Counted from the stretch's first letter, positions 17,743-27,456 are shown. The stretch is DNA of 64,000 nt from Actinomycetes bacterium (GCA_021816935.1 JAKAWR010000001.1:248001-312000), one strand, 5' to 3'. Notes: generated from the letters alone by a model not told the origin. Numbers and translations: made by a program.

Positions 17743-18300
17743 TCAGTCCTCTCTTCCAGCGTCAGCCATACCTTGATCGATCTTCTCCAGCACCTCGACC
17801 AGCGTACCCCCGTACCGCCTCCGTTTCACAAGCTCCCATCCAGCGGGTACATTCGTCGGGACCGCGGCCTCCACAACCACCACTCCGGCTTCGAGTAGCC
17901 CAAGCAGTTCGTGCACTCCTTCGAACTCGTAGGGCGGATCCAGGAATGCGACAGTAAACTCGTGCGGAGACGCCACGAAGGTCCTTACATCCTGCTCGAT
18001 TATACGAACCCTTGCAGGATCGATCTGCAGCCTCGATACAGTGCGCCGGATCGAGGCTGCGAGCTCCCGATCCCGCTCCACGAAGGTGACCTCGTTCGCT
18101 CCTCTCGAGGCCGCTTCTATCCCGATAGCCCCCGTTCCAGCGAAGAGATCCACCACCTTTGCGCCCCTGACGGCCGCCCTCGACTCCAGCAGATCGAATA
18201 TCGCCTCCCGCACGAGGCCGGTCGTCGGTCGCAATCCACGCGACTTCCTCGGGACCTCGATCGGCCTTCCCTTCAGCTCGCCACCGATCACCCTCAACAT
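17743..18300 (-). CDS. rsmD: 16S rRNA (guanine966-N2)-methyltransferase
   Basis: Methylates G966 of 16S rRNA. The N-terminal RVIGGELKGRPIEVP is the family signature. The SAM-binding motif is DLFAGTGAIGIEAASRG and the catalytic motif LDPPYE. At 185 residues the length is as expected. The neighbours recG upstream and coaD downstream form the common recG-rsmD-coaD order. Confidence 0.95.
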   Translation of the reverse strand: MLRVIGGELKGRPIEVPRKSRGLRPTTGLVREAIFDLLESRAAVRGAKVVDLFAGTGAIGIEAASRGANEVTFVERDRELAASIRRTVSRLQIDPARVRIIEQDVRTFVASPHEFTVAFLDPPYEFEGVHELLGLLEAGVVVVEAAVPTNVPAGWELVKRRRYGGTLVEVLEKIDQGMADAGRED

Positions 18301-18368
18301 TGCGCGACCCGCTCAATTACCGGCATGCCCTGCTCCGCTCACTCGCAAACGTCACCTGCACGCCTTCG

Positions 18369-20633
18369 TCATCCGCTTTCAAGGAACCTAGCAGCACCCT
18401 CTATGAAGAGGGACACCTCATCCATCAAGAGCGGGCTCCGTGGCTGGTCGGGATCATCCCCCACCATTTCCTCGGCCGCCTGGCGAGCAGTTAGCACCTC
18501 CTCTACGTCCACTTTCCGGAGCGTTGCCAGCTTGAACCCGCTCCTCCCGGCCTGCCGAGTCCCGAGGATATGCCCCTCCCCCCTGATCTCCATGTCAATC
18601 TCCGCAAGCTCGAAGCCGTCATCGGTCTCGCAAAGAGCCTCCAGCCTTCTCTTGGCATCTTCGGTCGTCGCCTCCGCCACCAGATAACACCACGACGCCA
18701 GGTCCGACCTTCCCACCCGACCCCGAAGTTGGTGGAGCTGCGCAAGCCCGAAACGCTCCGCGTTCTCTATCACGATGACAGTAGCATCCGGGACGTCGAC
18801 CCCAACCTCCACCACGGTTGTCGCCACCAGGACCTGTAAGTCCCCCTTCCTGAACCTATTTAGCGTCCCGCTCTTGACATCCCCCGCCATCTGGCCATGC
18901 AGCAACCCGACCTGAATGCCTGCCAACGGCCCCGCCGACAGCCGCTCGACCTCCTCGAGCGCGGACTTCGCACTCAGCCTCTCACTCTCCTCAACCAGCG
19001 GGCAGATCACGAACGCCCTGTGCCCGGCTCCGACCTCCGACCTGACCCGCGACCACATCGCCTCCTCGTCGGCCGCAGACCGCACCCAGGTCGTCTTCAC
19101 GGGAACCCTCCCTGCAGGCAGCTCATCGAGCACGGTGGTATCAAGGTCGCCGAAAATCGCCAGCGCAGCCGTCCGCGGTATCGGCGTCGCAGTCATCACC
19201 AGCAGGTCCGGATCCGGACCACTCTCGCCGGCCCGCCTTCTCGATCGCAGTAGCAGGCGCTGCTCCACGCCAAACCTGTGCTGCTCGTCTACGACCACAA
19301 GCCCGAGATTGCCCGCGCTCACCTCGTCACCCAGAAGGGCATGCGTACCGACAACGATGTCGGCCTGACCCGACCCGATACGTTTCCGGCGCCTGGCTCG
19401 CACGCCCGCCGCCAGCCTCCCGGTTAGAAGACTGACCTCCAGCGGCCTCACGCCTCCTATCACCTCCGCATCGGCGACCTGAAGATCCCGGACCAGCTCG
19501 CAAATCGAAAGGTAGTGCTGCTCTGCGAGTACCTCCGTCGGGGCCATCATCATCCCCTGGTAACCGCCCTGTACTGCCGTCAGGAGAGCGGCCAGCGCTA
19601 CGACGGTCTTACCCGATCCGACGTCGCCCTGCAGCAGGCGGTGCATCGGAAGCGTGCTTGCCATGTCTCTGCCGATCTCGTCCAGTGCGCGAAGCTGGGC
19701 TCCCGTCAGCTCGTAGGGCAGGCCCGCAAGGAAGTTCTCCACAAGCCTCGCACCATGCTCCTGACCCACGACATGAGCAATCCCTTTCAAGCCCCTGCGA
19801 CTCCGGGCGGCTGAAGCAACCAGGTGGGCTTGCAGCCACAGCAATTCCTCGAACGCAAGCCGCTTGCGGGCAAGGCTGACCTCCATGAAGCCCGGCGGTT
19901 GGTGAACCTGCCTCAATGCGACACTACGCGCAGGCAGCTTCAGCCTTCGCCGCGTACGCTCCGGCAGCGGATCGGCAACCTCCCCCGCGCGGTCCAGCGC
20001 CTCGGCGATGAAGCGCTCGAAGTCCATGGAGCTGATGCCCCGCTTGTCTGATGCCGCATAGATCGGCACAATCCGGGCAGCAGCCAAGCGGCTGCCCTTT
20101 CCCCTGAACGGGTCGCCTGGCTCGACAAGCGGGTTCGTCAACTGCAACCTCCCCCTGAAGAGCGCGGATTGCCCATACAGCCACAGACCCATTCCAACTT
20201 TCAGCTGCTTCGCTCGCCACGGCTGGTTGAAAAACCTCACCGTCATCACCTCGGCACCGCCGCGCAGCTCCACGGGCAGGCGCAGAAGATCATCAGAATC
20301 ACCGGGTCCTTCGTTCCAATCCGGCGAGGCAGTCGCCGTGCCGGTCTCACCCTGCTCCGCATCTCTGACCACGAGGTCCACGAACACCCTTCCACCCCGG
20401 ATTCGCCGCACGGTCACCGTCTCGACCCGGACCGGGACCCAAGCCATCTCGCCATCCACCATCTCTCCCAGTGTGCACGTCTTTGTCCGGTCCTCGTAGC
20501 GATACGGATAGTACGTAACGAGGTCGAGGACCGTCTCCACGCCGAGAGACGCCAGAGCGCCCGCCTGCCTCTCGCTTACGCTTTCCAGCAGGCTCACCGG
20601 CTTGGACGACAGAGAACGAAGGGTTCTGGTCAC
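18369..20633 (-). CDS. recG: ATP-dependent DNA helicase RecG
   Basis: Branch-migration helicase that rescues stalled replication forks. The N-terminal wedge domain contains YYPYRYEDRT. Helicase motifs follow: LQGDVGSGKTVVALAAL (about residue 336), APTEVLAEQH, VVDEQHRFGVEQR (about 446), MTATPIPRT and RGRVGRSDLASWCYL. The length of 754 residues is normal. Residues about 100-120 (EQGETGTATASPDWNEGPGDSDD) look like a small insertion in the OB-fold. It starts with GTG 20633. It lies between fakA-like and rsmD genes, all on the minus strand. Confidence 0.95.
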   Translation of the reverse strand: MTRTLRSLSSKPVSLLESVSERQAGALASLGVETVLDLVTYYPYRYEDRTKTCTLGEMVDGEMAWVPVRVETVTVRRIRGGRVFVDLVVRDAEQGETGTATASPDWNEGPGDSDDLLRLPVELRGGAEVMTVRFFNQPWRAKQLKVGMGLWLYGQSALFRGRLQLTNPLVEPGDPFRGKGSRLAAARIVPIYAASDKRGISSMDFERFIAEALDRAGEVADPLPERTRRRLKLPARSVALRQVHQPPGFMEVSLARKRLAFEELLWLQAHLVASAARSRRGLKGIAHVVGQEHGARLVENFLAGLPYELTGAQLRALDEIGRDMASTLPMHRLLQGDVGSGKTVVALAALLTAVQGGYQGMMMAPTEVLAEQHYLSICELVRDLQVADAEVIGGVRPLEVSLLTGRLAAGVRARRRKRIGSGQADIVVGTHALLGDEVSAGNLGLVVVDEQHRFGVEQRLLLRSRRRAGESGPDPDLLVMTATPIPRTAALAIFGDLDTTVLDELPAGRVPVKTTWVRSAADEEAMWSRVRSEVGAGHRAFVICPLVEESERLSAKSALEEVERLSAGPLAGIQVGLLHGQMAGDVKSGTLNRFRKGDLQVLVATTVVEVGVDVPDATVIVIENAERFGLAQLHQLRGRVGRSDLASWCYLVAEATTEDAKRRLEALCETDDGFELAEIDMEIRGEGHILGTRQAGRSGFKLATLRKVDVEEVLTARQAAEEMVGDDPDQPRSPLLMDEVSLFIEGAARFLESG

Positions 20634-20690
20634 CGCAGCTGACGTTACCAGTAAGGCGCGAGCACCATCTCGGCGGCGGGCAGAGCCATG

Positions 20691-20717
20691 CCGAGCCCGA
20701 GATCCCTATCCACTGAA
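20691..20717 (+). repeat. Fragment of the palindromic repeat
   Basis: GCCCGAGATCCCTATCC matches, on the opposite strand, the interior of the repeat at 15855-15959; the flanking end is degenerate (ACTGAAGC). It lies in the recG-fakA spacer. Confidence 0.45.
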
Positions 20718-20743
20718 GCTGCTACGAGCCATCCTCGGCAGCG

Positions 20744-22513
20744 CTATTCGACGCCGATAAGGTAGGAATAGAGCGGCTGTCCCCCATCGTGAACCTCGAC
20801 CGACACCCCCGGATGATAGTCGGCCAGCCATTCGCTCACCTCCCGCGTCGCCGCTGCAGACGAACCCTCGCCCTCGATAAGGGTCACGAGCTCGCAACCC
20901 GGCTCGATCAACGATCCGATCAGGCGCGTCAGCACGGACTGCAGGGATTCCGACGAGAATGCGATACCATCCCTTGTCAGCCCGAGCCAGTCGCCGACGG
21001 CGATGGGGCCGTCGGGACCGGTCGCAGGGCGAACGGCCCTCGTGACCTCCGCACTTGCCACCCTGCGTGCCGAATCCGACATCCCGCGGCAGTTCTCCTC
21101 CGCGGTGGCCTCCGGATCGAACTCGAGGAGGGCCGCGAAACCCTCGACTATTCCGCTCGTGGGGACCACGCACACGCTCTTCGCCGAGATCTCCGCAACC
21201 TGCAGCGCCACCGGCGTGATGTTGTCGTTGTTCGGGAGGATGACCACTTCGGGCGATTCAACCGAGTCGACCACCTTCAGCATCTCCGCGGTTGACGGGT
21301 TCATCGATTGGCCACCCTCAACGTGGTGATGCACTCCGAGCGACCGGAAAATCCGCCCTATGCCTTCCCCGTTCACCACTGCAACGACGCTCGTAACCCC
21401 TGCCAGCACCAACTCCGGCCCGCTGCCGGCTCTTCTCAGGCCGGGTGCGACCGTGCCGCCGGACAGCGCACTCTCCCGCACCCATCGCTCCTCCCTCACC
21501 TGCTCGGCAAGATCACCGACTCGCAGGTTCTTGGGCCGGCCTGCATCGAGCGCCGCCTCTATAGCGGCCCCGATGTCGTTGGTATGAACGTGGCAGTTCC
21601 ACAGGCCATCTCCGCCCACCACGACGATCGAGTTCCCAATGCCCTCCAGAACGTCCTTCAACGCCGACACCGCTTCATCCGCTGCTTCGAGGAGGTACAT
21701 GACCTCGTAGCGTGTGGCCGTTACGTGCGATGCTCCCCCGCTGGGTTCACTCGCTTCTCGTTCGCCCGAATCACTCCCTCCCGCTTCCGGAGCGGCGTTT
21801 GACGCGAGAGCCCGGACAACCGGTGCGACCGCAGGAGGCGACGGCAGTGCTGCACCGTCCACCACATGTAAGAGCGCATCAAAGAACAGCACGAAACCAG
21901 CTCCCCCGGCATCCACTACCCCAGCTTCGGCCAGCACCGGAAGCATCTCCGGAGTGCGCTCGAGCATCTCTGCGGCCGCGCATCTCGCGGCTCCGACCAC
22001 CTCGGAGAGCGTTGCCCCGCCGTTCCCACCGGCCGCGCCCTCCGCGGCAGCTCTCGCCACGGTGAGCAGCGTGCCCTCCACCGGTTTCAACACAGCGTCC
22101 CGCGCCGCCTTGTCGGCGGCGGCAAGGGCGGCCGCGATCTCGACGCCGGCGATCTCGTCGTGATCCTTGATAACTCCCGTAAAGCCCCGGAGAAGCTGGG
22201 ACAGGATGACCCCCGAGTTGCCCCGAGCGCCCATGAGCGTCCCGTGCGCTACCGCCTTTGCAACCTCGGCCATGCTCGGCTCGCCGCCCCTCCCGCTGCC
22301 ATTAGCGGCACTCGCCACCTTGTCGATCTCCAAGACCGCGGAGTCCACGGTGTGAGCCATGTTCGTACCCGTATCCCCATCCGGAACCGGGTAAACGTTC
22401 AACCGATTTATCAGGTTGCTGTGGGTCTCGAGAAGATCGCGGAACACCACGATCACCTCCGCCATATCCGAAGCCGACAGCTCCGTCTTAGCCGATTCAC
22501 CTCTAGTACCCAT
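20744..22513 (-). CDS. DAK2-domain fatty acid kinase-like protein (FakA/YloV)
   Basis: Likely ATP-binding subunit of a fatty-acid kinase that works with a DegV-type FakB protein (family knowledge). The N-terminal DhaL/DAK2 domain shows NRLNVYPVPDGDTGTNM with the Mg-binding Asp residues, and GARGNSGVILSQLLRGF. A variable Ala/Gly/Ser-rich linker (about residues 225-260) leads to the middle and C-terminal domains (VVGGDGLWNCHVHTNDIG; STAEMLKVVDSVESPEVVILPNN). At 589 residues it is a little longer than Firmicute FakA. The gene order rpmB (divergent), fakA, recG, rsmD, coaD is widely conserved. Confidence 0.85.
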   Translation of the reverse strand: MGTRGESAKTELSASDMAEVIVVFRDLLETHSNLINRLNVYPVPDGDTGTNMAHTVDSAVLEIDKVASAANGSGRGGEPSMAEVAKAVAHGTLMGARGNSGVILSQLLRGFTGVIKDHDEIAGVEIAAALAAADKAARDAVLKPVEGTLLTVARAAAEGAAGGNGGATLSEVVGAARCAAAEMLERTPEMLPVLAEAGVVDAGGAGFVLFFDALLHVVDGAALPSPPAVAPVVRALASNAAPEAGGSDSGEREASEPSGGASHVTATRYEVMYLLEAADEAVSALKDVLEGIGNSIVVVGGDGLWNCHVHTNDIGAAIEAALDAGRPKNLRVGDLAEQVREERWVRESALSGGTVAPGLRRAGSGPELVLAGVTSVVAVVNGEGIGRIFRSLGVHHHVEGGQSMNPSTAEMLKVVDSVESPEVVILPNNDNITPVALQVAEISAKSVCVVPTSGIVEGFAALLEFDPEATAEENCRGMSDSARRVASAEVTRAVRPATGPDGPIAVGDWLGLTRDGIAFSSESLQSVLTRLIGSLIEPGCELVTLIEGEGSSAAATREVSEWLADYHPGVSVEVHDGGQPLYSYLIGVE

Positions 22514-22623
22514 ACCCTAGGAAATGCTACAATGCCTGAAGCCTCGCGGGCGATCCTGAGCAGATCAGGTGGACACGGAACGAGGCGACCCGGCAGGCAC
22601 CTCGACCGAGAGAGGATCGATCA

Positions 22624-22833
22624 ATGGCTTCAGTATGCGATATTTGCGGCAGGCATCCCTCTTTCGGGATGTCGTTATCCCACTCGCACCGCCGCACAAA
22701 GCGCCGGTGGAACCCGAATATCCAGCGGGTCAGGGCCTTTGTCGGCGGCACCCCACGGCGCCTTCACGTATGCACAACCTGCCTCAAGAGCGGCAAGGTA
22801 GTGAAACCTCCGCACCGCGCCCCCCGAGACTGA
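22624..22833 (+). CDS. rpmB: 50S ribosomal protein L28
   Basis: A 69-residue ribosomal protein. It begins MASVCDICGRHPSFGMSLSHSHRRTKRRW, the L28 signature, and keeps two CxxC pairs (CDIC and CTTC), so it is the zinc-binding C+ form. GAGAGGA lies nine bases upstream. It is divergent from the FakA-like gene; a TACAAT at 22528-22533 could be its -10 element. Confidence 0.96.
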   Translation: MASVCDICGRHPSFGMSLSHSHRRTKRRWNPNIQRVRAFVGGTPRRLHVCTTCLKSGKVVKPPHRAPRD

Positions 22834-22836
22834 TCT

Positions 22837-22859
22837 ACCACCAGATGGCCACTGGTGGT
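22837..22859. terminator. Hairpin after rpmB
   Basis: ACCACCAG pairs with CTGGTGGT across a 7-nt loop, just past the rpmB stop codon and before the convergent surface-protein gene. There is no U-tract. Confidence 0.55.
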
Positions 22860-22929
22860 GGCTGCGCCGCTCCCTTCTTCTCAGACGACCCCCGGACCTC
22901 CACGCCAGCCGTTCTCGCGCCGGACCGTT

Positions 22930-25416
22930 TCACCCGTAGTATCCTTCGAGGTCCACCACCACCTCGCCATCGCCCGAACTGTTGTAGAGTCCCACGGTCC
23001 CGCCCGATCCCACCTTCTCGATGACCAGGTTCGCGACTGTACTATCCGGGACCCAGTTGAGATCCGATACCGTCGGCATCGGGGATCCGCCAGGGTAAGC
23101 CGTCAGGGAGGAGACGCCCGACGTGTCCGTAACGGTCACGTTCAGGACGGCCGCCGTAGCTCCCAGCGGCACCCCGTCAACTCCCGCGACCGTAATGTTC
23201 GCGCTCCCGCCGGGCCTGAGCGCCGGGACCTCCGAGTCCGCCCCGGGAAGCCGCTCCGCTGCGCACCACCCGGGCGCCGGGATGGCCGAACACCGCGTGT
23301 CGACCAACCGGGCGGGGCTCAACGCAACGTATTTGTTGCCTGAGCTCGCGTAGTAGCCCGACACATCGATTATCACATCGGTATAGGTGTTCGACACGAC
23401 GTCTATTGCTCCGATCGAGTTCAGCTCCACCACTGCGCGGTTTGCCACAGTCTGTCCCGCCGCGAAGTTGACGTTTGACGCCAGCGGCACCGTCCCTCCC
23501 GACGGATAGGCGGTGACGTACCCGGCCGAGCCAGGCTCCGCTGCCGTCAGGTTGATGACGGCTGCACCTGCGAGTACGGGCACGCTCCCGAGGCCCGCTA
23601 CCTGAACGACGAGCGGGACGCCCGGCGACAGCGAAAGACCCAGACACTGGTCAGCCCCACCGCTGAGGCCTGACGGGTCTCCGGGCCTTGTGTCGCAGAT
23701 TCTCTCCGGAGAGACCGGATCATACAAAGATGCCAGGGTCTGCGAGCCGTAATAACCCTCCAGGTCTATAGCCACGTTCGCTCCCCCGGGAGATCCGTTG
23801 TAGATTGCCAGGGCGCCGCCGGTCGAGAGCGGCACCTCTGCAAGGTTCGCTATTGTCTGTCCCGCCACGAAATTCAGGTTCGATACCTCGGGACGCACCG
23901 CTCCCGCGGGGTACGCGGTGAGATACCCGGATGCGACCGGGTCCACCACGGTCAGGTTCACAACGACCACGCTCGTCCCGGACCCAGGTATACCATCCAC
24001 ACCTGCCACCCGGACGGGGAGGACGCCGCACGCCCCCAGCGTCCTACCGGAATAGGGTTTGCCGGATCCCGGTCTCGTGTCGGCAAGCCGGTACGGCGCC
24101 ACCGCCGTGTAGCCGCCCGCGGGCGGCGAGGGCGGAGAGCTCCCGTAGGAGAAACCGTCCGCACAAGTCACGGCGGATACGCTCGTGCCGTTTGCGGTTG
24201 TCACGGTCACAGCAACGGTGCCGGCACCCGGAGGAGCCTTCGCGGTGATCTCGTCCCGCGACACGACACTGACGCCCGACGCCTGCGTAGAACCGAACAT
24301 AACCCCGGTCGCCCCGGACAAGTTGTAACCGGTCACCGTCACGGAAGTGCCGCCCGCGACGGAACCGGCCGATGGGGACACCGACGTCACTGCTGGCCGC
24401 GCACCCCCTGCTCCGGCGGAGAGTGCCTGCTGCCACGTGTAAATCAGCGGCGGAACCGGCCCCGTCATCGAAAGGAAGATCGCGGCGAAGTTCCCGTTGG
24501 GCCAGTTGGAGCCGAGCGGCTGGTCCACTCCCGCTCCCATTACGAGCGTCGCGCCGATCGGACTCGGAAGGATCTGCAGGGCCGATGCCGGCGTCCCGCT
24601 TACAGCCTGGGTGCTCTTAGGATACGGGCCCAAGATGTTGTCCCGGTGTCCCCAACAGCCCGGATCAATCGGGCTCTTGCAGTCCACGTTGTTCCCGCCG
24701 TAGCCGTCGTTGTACATCCACATGTAGTCCGCATCGAGCGCGCTCATGCTCCCTCCTGCCGCAATGGACGCTCCCGGATTACCCGGTCCACCGCAGGAGG
24801 CCCCCCCACCGCTTACCCGGCAGTTCCACGCCAGATCGGTGCCTGCACCAAGCGAGAAGCCCCCCGGCAGCACCGGGTCCGCCCAGGCTCCGCCACGTTC
24901 TCCCGGCGGGGCCGCGCCGTCCTGAGCAACTTGATCGAGCGAGGCCACCAGCCCCGCAAACGGAGGGAGCCCTCTCCCCACCCGCTCCAGATTGATCACA
25001 GCGAACAGCTGCTCGTCAGGGGTCAGGCTCGTCCAGTTGCCCGGCAGGTACATGGGGCCCACCCCTTCGGTCGCTCGGGCATTGTCGATCGCTTCCACCT
25101 CCGCGTCGATGCATGCTGATGAGGAGTACTGCTCACTGTAGGGGTAAGTGGCCGAATAACACGGTGGCCCATCGGTGCAGTAGCCACTCGAGTTGCAATT
25201 GTCGTAATTTGGCACCGGCGCTATGTTCGCAGGCGGGTTGGACGGCGGCACGATCCCGGTAGCTACGGCGGTCCGAGCCGACACCGCAAGGACCGCCCCT
25301 GACATGAGCAACAATAGGGCGGGCCATTGGAGCCACGAGCCAAACCCGTGTTGCCGCCTTCCGTGCCTGATGTGCCCGCGAGGAAAACGAGGATACTCCC
25401 CCGTCGTGCCTACCAT
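22930..25416 (-). CDS. Secreted CAP-domain protein with IPT/TIG and three DTR-type beta modules
   Basis: Predicted exported surface or secreted protein. An N-terminal hydrophobic segment (LQWPALLLLMSGAVLAVSA) serves as signal sequence. Residues about 130-320 resemble a CAP/SCP domain (LFAVINLERVGRGLPP, later CWGHRDNIL). An IPT/TIG domain (about 342-430, VTSVSPSAGSVAGGTSVTVTG) is followed by three modules of about 125 residues starting YRLADTRPG, ERICDTRPG and ARLVDTRC. Each module has LTAYP, a P..SNLNF-like segment, an ANxxxV segment and a final GYYG/GYYA. The same IPT plus three-module architecture ends the two propeller proteins at 34-40 kb, though clearly diverged. The target is unknown; adhesion or wall binding is a guess. 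Confidence 0.75.
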   Translation of the reverse strand: MVGTTGEYPRFPRGHIRHGRRQHGFGSWLQWPALLLLMSGAVLAVSARTAVATGIVPPSNPPANIAPVPNYDNCNSSGYCTDGPPCYSATYPYSEQYSSSACIDAEVEAIDNARATEGVGPMYLPGNWTSLTPDEQLFAVINLERVGRGLPPFAGLVASLDQVAQDGAAPPGERGGAWADPVLPGGFSLGAGTDLAWNCRVSGGGASCGGPGNPGASIAAGGSMSALDADYMWMYNDGYGGNNVDCKSPIDPGCWGHRDNILGPYPKSTQAVSGTPASALQILPSPIGATLVMGAGVDQPLGSNWPNGNFAAIFLSMTGPVPPLIYTWQQALSAGAGGARPAVTSVSPSAGSVAGGTSVTVTGYNLSGATGVMFGSTQASGVSVVSRDEITAKAPPGAGTVAVTVTTANGTSVSAVTCADGFSYGSSPPSPPAGGYTAVAPYRLADTRPGSGKPYSGRTLGACGVLPVRVAGVDGIPGSGTSVVVVNLTVVDPVASGYLTAYPAGAVRPEVSNLNFVAGQTIANLAEVPLSTGGALAIYNGSPGGANVAIDLEGYYGSQTLASLYDPVSPERICDTRPGDPSGLSGGADQCLGLSLSPGVPLVVQVAGLGSVPVLAGAAVINLTAAEPGSAGYVTAYPSGGTVPLASNVNFAAGQTVANRAVVELNSIGAIDVVSNTYTDVIIDVSGYYASSGNKYVALSPARLVDTRCSAIPAPGWCAAERLPGADSEVPALRPGGSANITVAGVDGVPLGATAAVLNVTVTDTSGVSSLTAYPGGSPMPTVSDLNWVPDSTVANLVIEKVGSGGTVGLYNSSGDGEVVVDLEGYYG

Positions 25417-25491
25417 ACCCTCATATCGGTCGGCCCTGATGCCTGCGCTAGGGCCGGAAGTCGGAAAATATGGCCGTCCCCCCTCGGCGCA

Positions 25492-26157
25492 TCACTCGGC
25501 CTCTGCGGTCCCCTCGCGTTCTCCCGCATGATCGCCGAGATGCCGGACTGCATAGACCGCGGCTTCGGTACGCCTCGAGAAGCCCATCTTCGTCAGCATG
25601 TTCGACACGTAATTCTTTACGGTCTTCTCGGCCAGGAACATCTCCTCGGCGATCTGCCGGTTGGTCTTCCCCTCCGCGATCAGATCGAGAATCGCCTTCT
25701 CCTGCTGGGTGAGCCGGGCGATCCGCTCGTCGACTTCCATTCCTCCTCGCAGGCGATCCATGACCCGCTTGATTAGCGTCGGATCGAGCAACGATTCCCC
25801 ATTCCCAACCTTCCTCACCGCATCCCGCAGTTCGCCGGCCTTGATCTGCTTGAGCACGTAGCCGCTCGCCCCTGCCATGATCGATGAGAAAAGTGCCTCA
25901 TCGTCAGCAAAAGAGGTGAGCATAAGGCAGTAAGGGCGGGAACCCCTGGACCGCAGGTCGCGACAGACCTCGACACCGCTACCATCGGGAAGCCTCACAT
26001 CCAGTACCACCACATCGGGATCCGCCGAGGGGATCCGTGCGAGCGCCTCGCTCGCCGTCGCCGACTCCCCCACCACCTCGATGTCCTGATCCCACTGCAG
26101 TACTTCCGTGAGCCCGCGCCTGACGACCTCGTGATCGTCCACGAGGAAAACCTTCAT
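25492..26157 (-). CDS. NarL/DosR-family response regulator
   Basis: Two-component transcription factor. The receiver domain starts MKVFLVDDHEVVRRGL, with the phospho-acceptor Asp in VVVLDVRLPDGSG (about residue 54), the switch Thr/Ser in MLTSFADD and the Lys in YVLKQI. The LuxR-type helix-turn-helix is LTQQEKAILDLIAEGKTNRQIAEEMFLAEKTVKNYVSNML. It resembles DosR/DevR. The track start (GTG 26238) adds 27 Arg-rich residues directly after the kinase stop codon; I prefer ATG 26157 because it opens the receiver fold. It forms a pair with the upstream histidine kinase. Confidence 0.9.
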   Translation of the reverse strand: MKVFLVDDHEVVRRGLTEVLQWDQDIEVVGESATASEALARIPSADPDVVVLDVRLPDGSGVEVCRDLRSRGSRPYCLMLTSFADDEALFSSIMAGASGYVLKQIKAGELRDAVRKVGNGESLLDPTLIKRVMDRLRGGMEVDERIARLTQQEKAILDLIAEGKTNRQIAEEMFLAEKTVKNYVSNMLTKMGFSRRTEAAVYAVRHLGDHAGEREGTAEAE

Positions 26158-26238
26158 CAGGCGTTCATCTCTGGACCAGCGTAGCCGTCGCCGGCAGGTC
26201 GCGAGCCGGAGGGCCAGAGCGGAGTCTTCACCTGCCAC

Positions 26239-27456
26239 CTACCCTCGGACAACTCTCTCACGGGCCGGGACCTTCGCCGTCCAGACAAGCTCCGTGCCAC
26301 CTTCCGGGCGCCGGCCGACCACGCAGTCGCCGCCAAGAGTTCCCGCCCTGGACCGCAGGTTCCTCAGTCCCATGCCTCCCGGCCCCCCGCCATCCCCGCC
26401 TCGCCCTATACCGATCCCGTCGTCGAGAACTCTCATCACGACTCGATCGCTCGTACTGACCACTACCTTGACCGAATGCGCTCGAGCATGCCGCACAACA
26501 TTCGACAGCGCTTCGATCAGCGAGTAGGCGAGATGCTCTTCCATCTCCGAACCCTCGAAGGCGTTCACCGCCTCGTCAATCGTTGCCTCGAGCTCGATTC
26601 CCGCGGGTTCGCACATCTGGGCACTCAACTTCTCCAGCCGGACCGAGAGCCCATCCCCGTCCAGCTCGGAAGGATTGGAGAGGTGGAATACCGTGCTCCT
26701 GATCTGCCTGATCGTCTCGTCGAGCTCGTCCACCGCCCGATTTACCCTCTCGGCTGCCTCCGGATCGATGCCAAAACGCTCCGCCGACTGCAGCATCAGC
26801 CCTGCGGCAAAGATCCTCTGTATCACGAGGTCGTGGAGATCCCGTGCAATCCTCTCTCTCTCTTCCAGCAACGCTACGTTCGACAGCTTCAGATGGAGCT
26901 CTGCATGATCGATCGCCACACCTGCAGCCATCGCGAGCGCACTCACGATCTGCTCGTCCTCGTCGGTGAATTCGTCAGCACCGATCTTATCGGCCAGATA
27001 AATCCTTCCGTAGTGCTCTCCCCGCACAAGAATCGGCACGCCCAGAAAGGAGGTCATCTGCGGATGCCCCGGCGGAAAACCCACGGAAAGCGGATGCCTC
27101 CCGATGTCCCGCAACCGCACCGGGCCCGAAGAGTACTCGAGGATGCCGAGGACTCCCCTGCCTTCCGGAGGCGGACCCATCTTCTCCACCTCCTCCGCGC
27201 TGAGACCTGTTACCACGAATCGCCTGATGGAGGCATCAGCCGAAATCACCGACACCGCACCGTAACGTGAACCCGCAAGGTCCGACGCAGCACGGACTAT
27301 CCGTTTCAATATCCCCTCCAGGTCCAGATCGGACCCGACTGCCACGATAGCGTCGATCAGCCTCTGAAGCCGCCTCGCGTCAACGACCAGATCCAGGCGG
27401 AGTGCATCTCCCGGCGCAATGTCCGGAGATATTCCCGTTCCCATGACAAGCGACAA
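26239..27456 (-). CDS. GAF-domain sensor histidine kinase (DosS/DevS-like)
   Basis: Sensor kinase for the adjacent regulator. One GAF domain (about residues 45-195) is followed by a HisKA_3 dimerisation helix with the phospho-His in ERERIARDLHDLVIQRIF (about 203), then the ATPase domain (EALSNVVRHARAH, VLDDGIGIG, GMGLRNLRSRA). The GAF segment HPLSVGFPPGHPQMTSFLGVPI closely resembles the heme-binding GAF-A of mycobacterial DosS/DosT, so a heme sensor of O2, NO or redox state is possible. DosS has two GAF domains; this has one and no membrane segment. TTG 27456 and ATG 27444 are both possible starts. Confidence 0.87.
   Translation of the reverse strand: MSLVMGTGISPDIAPGDALRLDLVVDARRLQRLIDAIVAVGSDLDLEGILKRIVRAASDLAGSRYGAVSVISADASIRRFVVTGLSAEEVEKMGPPPEGRGVLGILEYSSGPVRLRDIGRHPLSVGFPPGHPQMTSFLGVPILVRGEHYGRIYLADKIGADEFTDEDEQIVSALAMAAGVAIDHAELHLKLSNVALLEERERIARDLHDLVIQRIFAAGLMLQSAERFGIDPEAAERVNRAVDELDETIRQIRSTVFHLSNPSELDGDGLSVRLEKLSAQMCEPAGIELEATIDEAVNAFEGSEMEEHLAYSLIEALSNVVRHARAHSVKVVVSTSDRVVMRVLDDGIGIGRGGDGGGPGGMGLRNLRSRAGTLGGDCVVGRRPEGGTELVWTAKVPARERVVRG

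Noticed and set aside
16429-17898. 489-codon plus-strand ORF
   Set aside because: Shadow of the SepIVA-like and coaD genes on the other strand.
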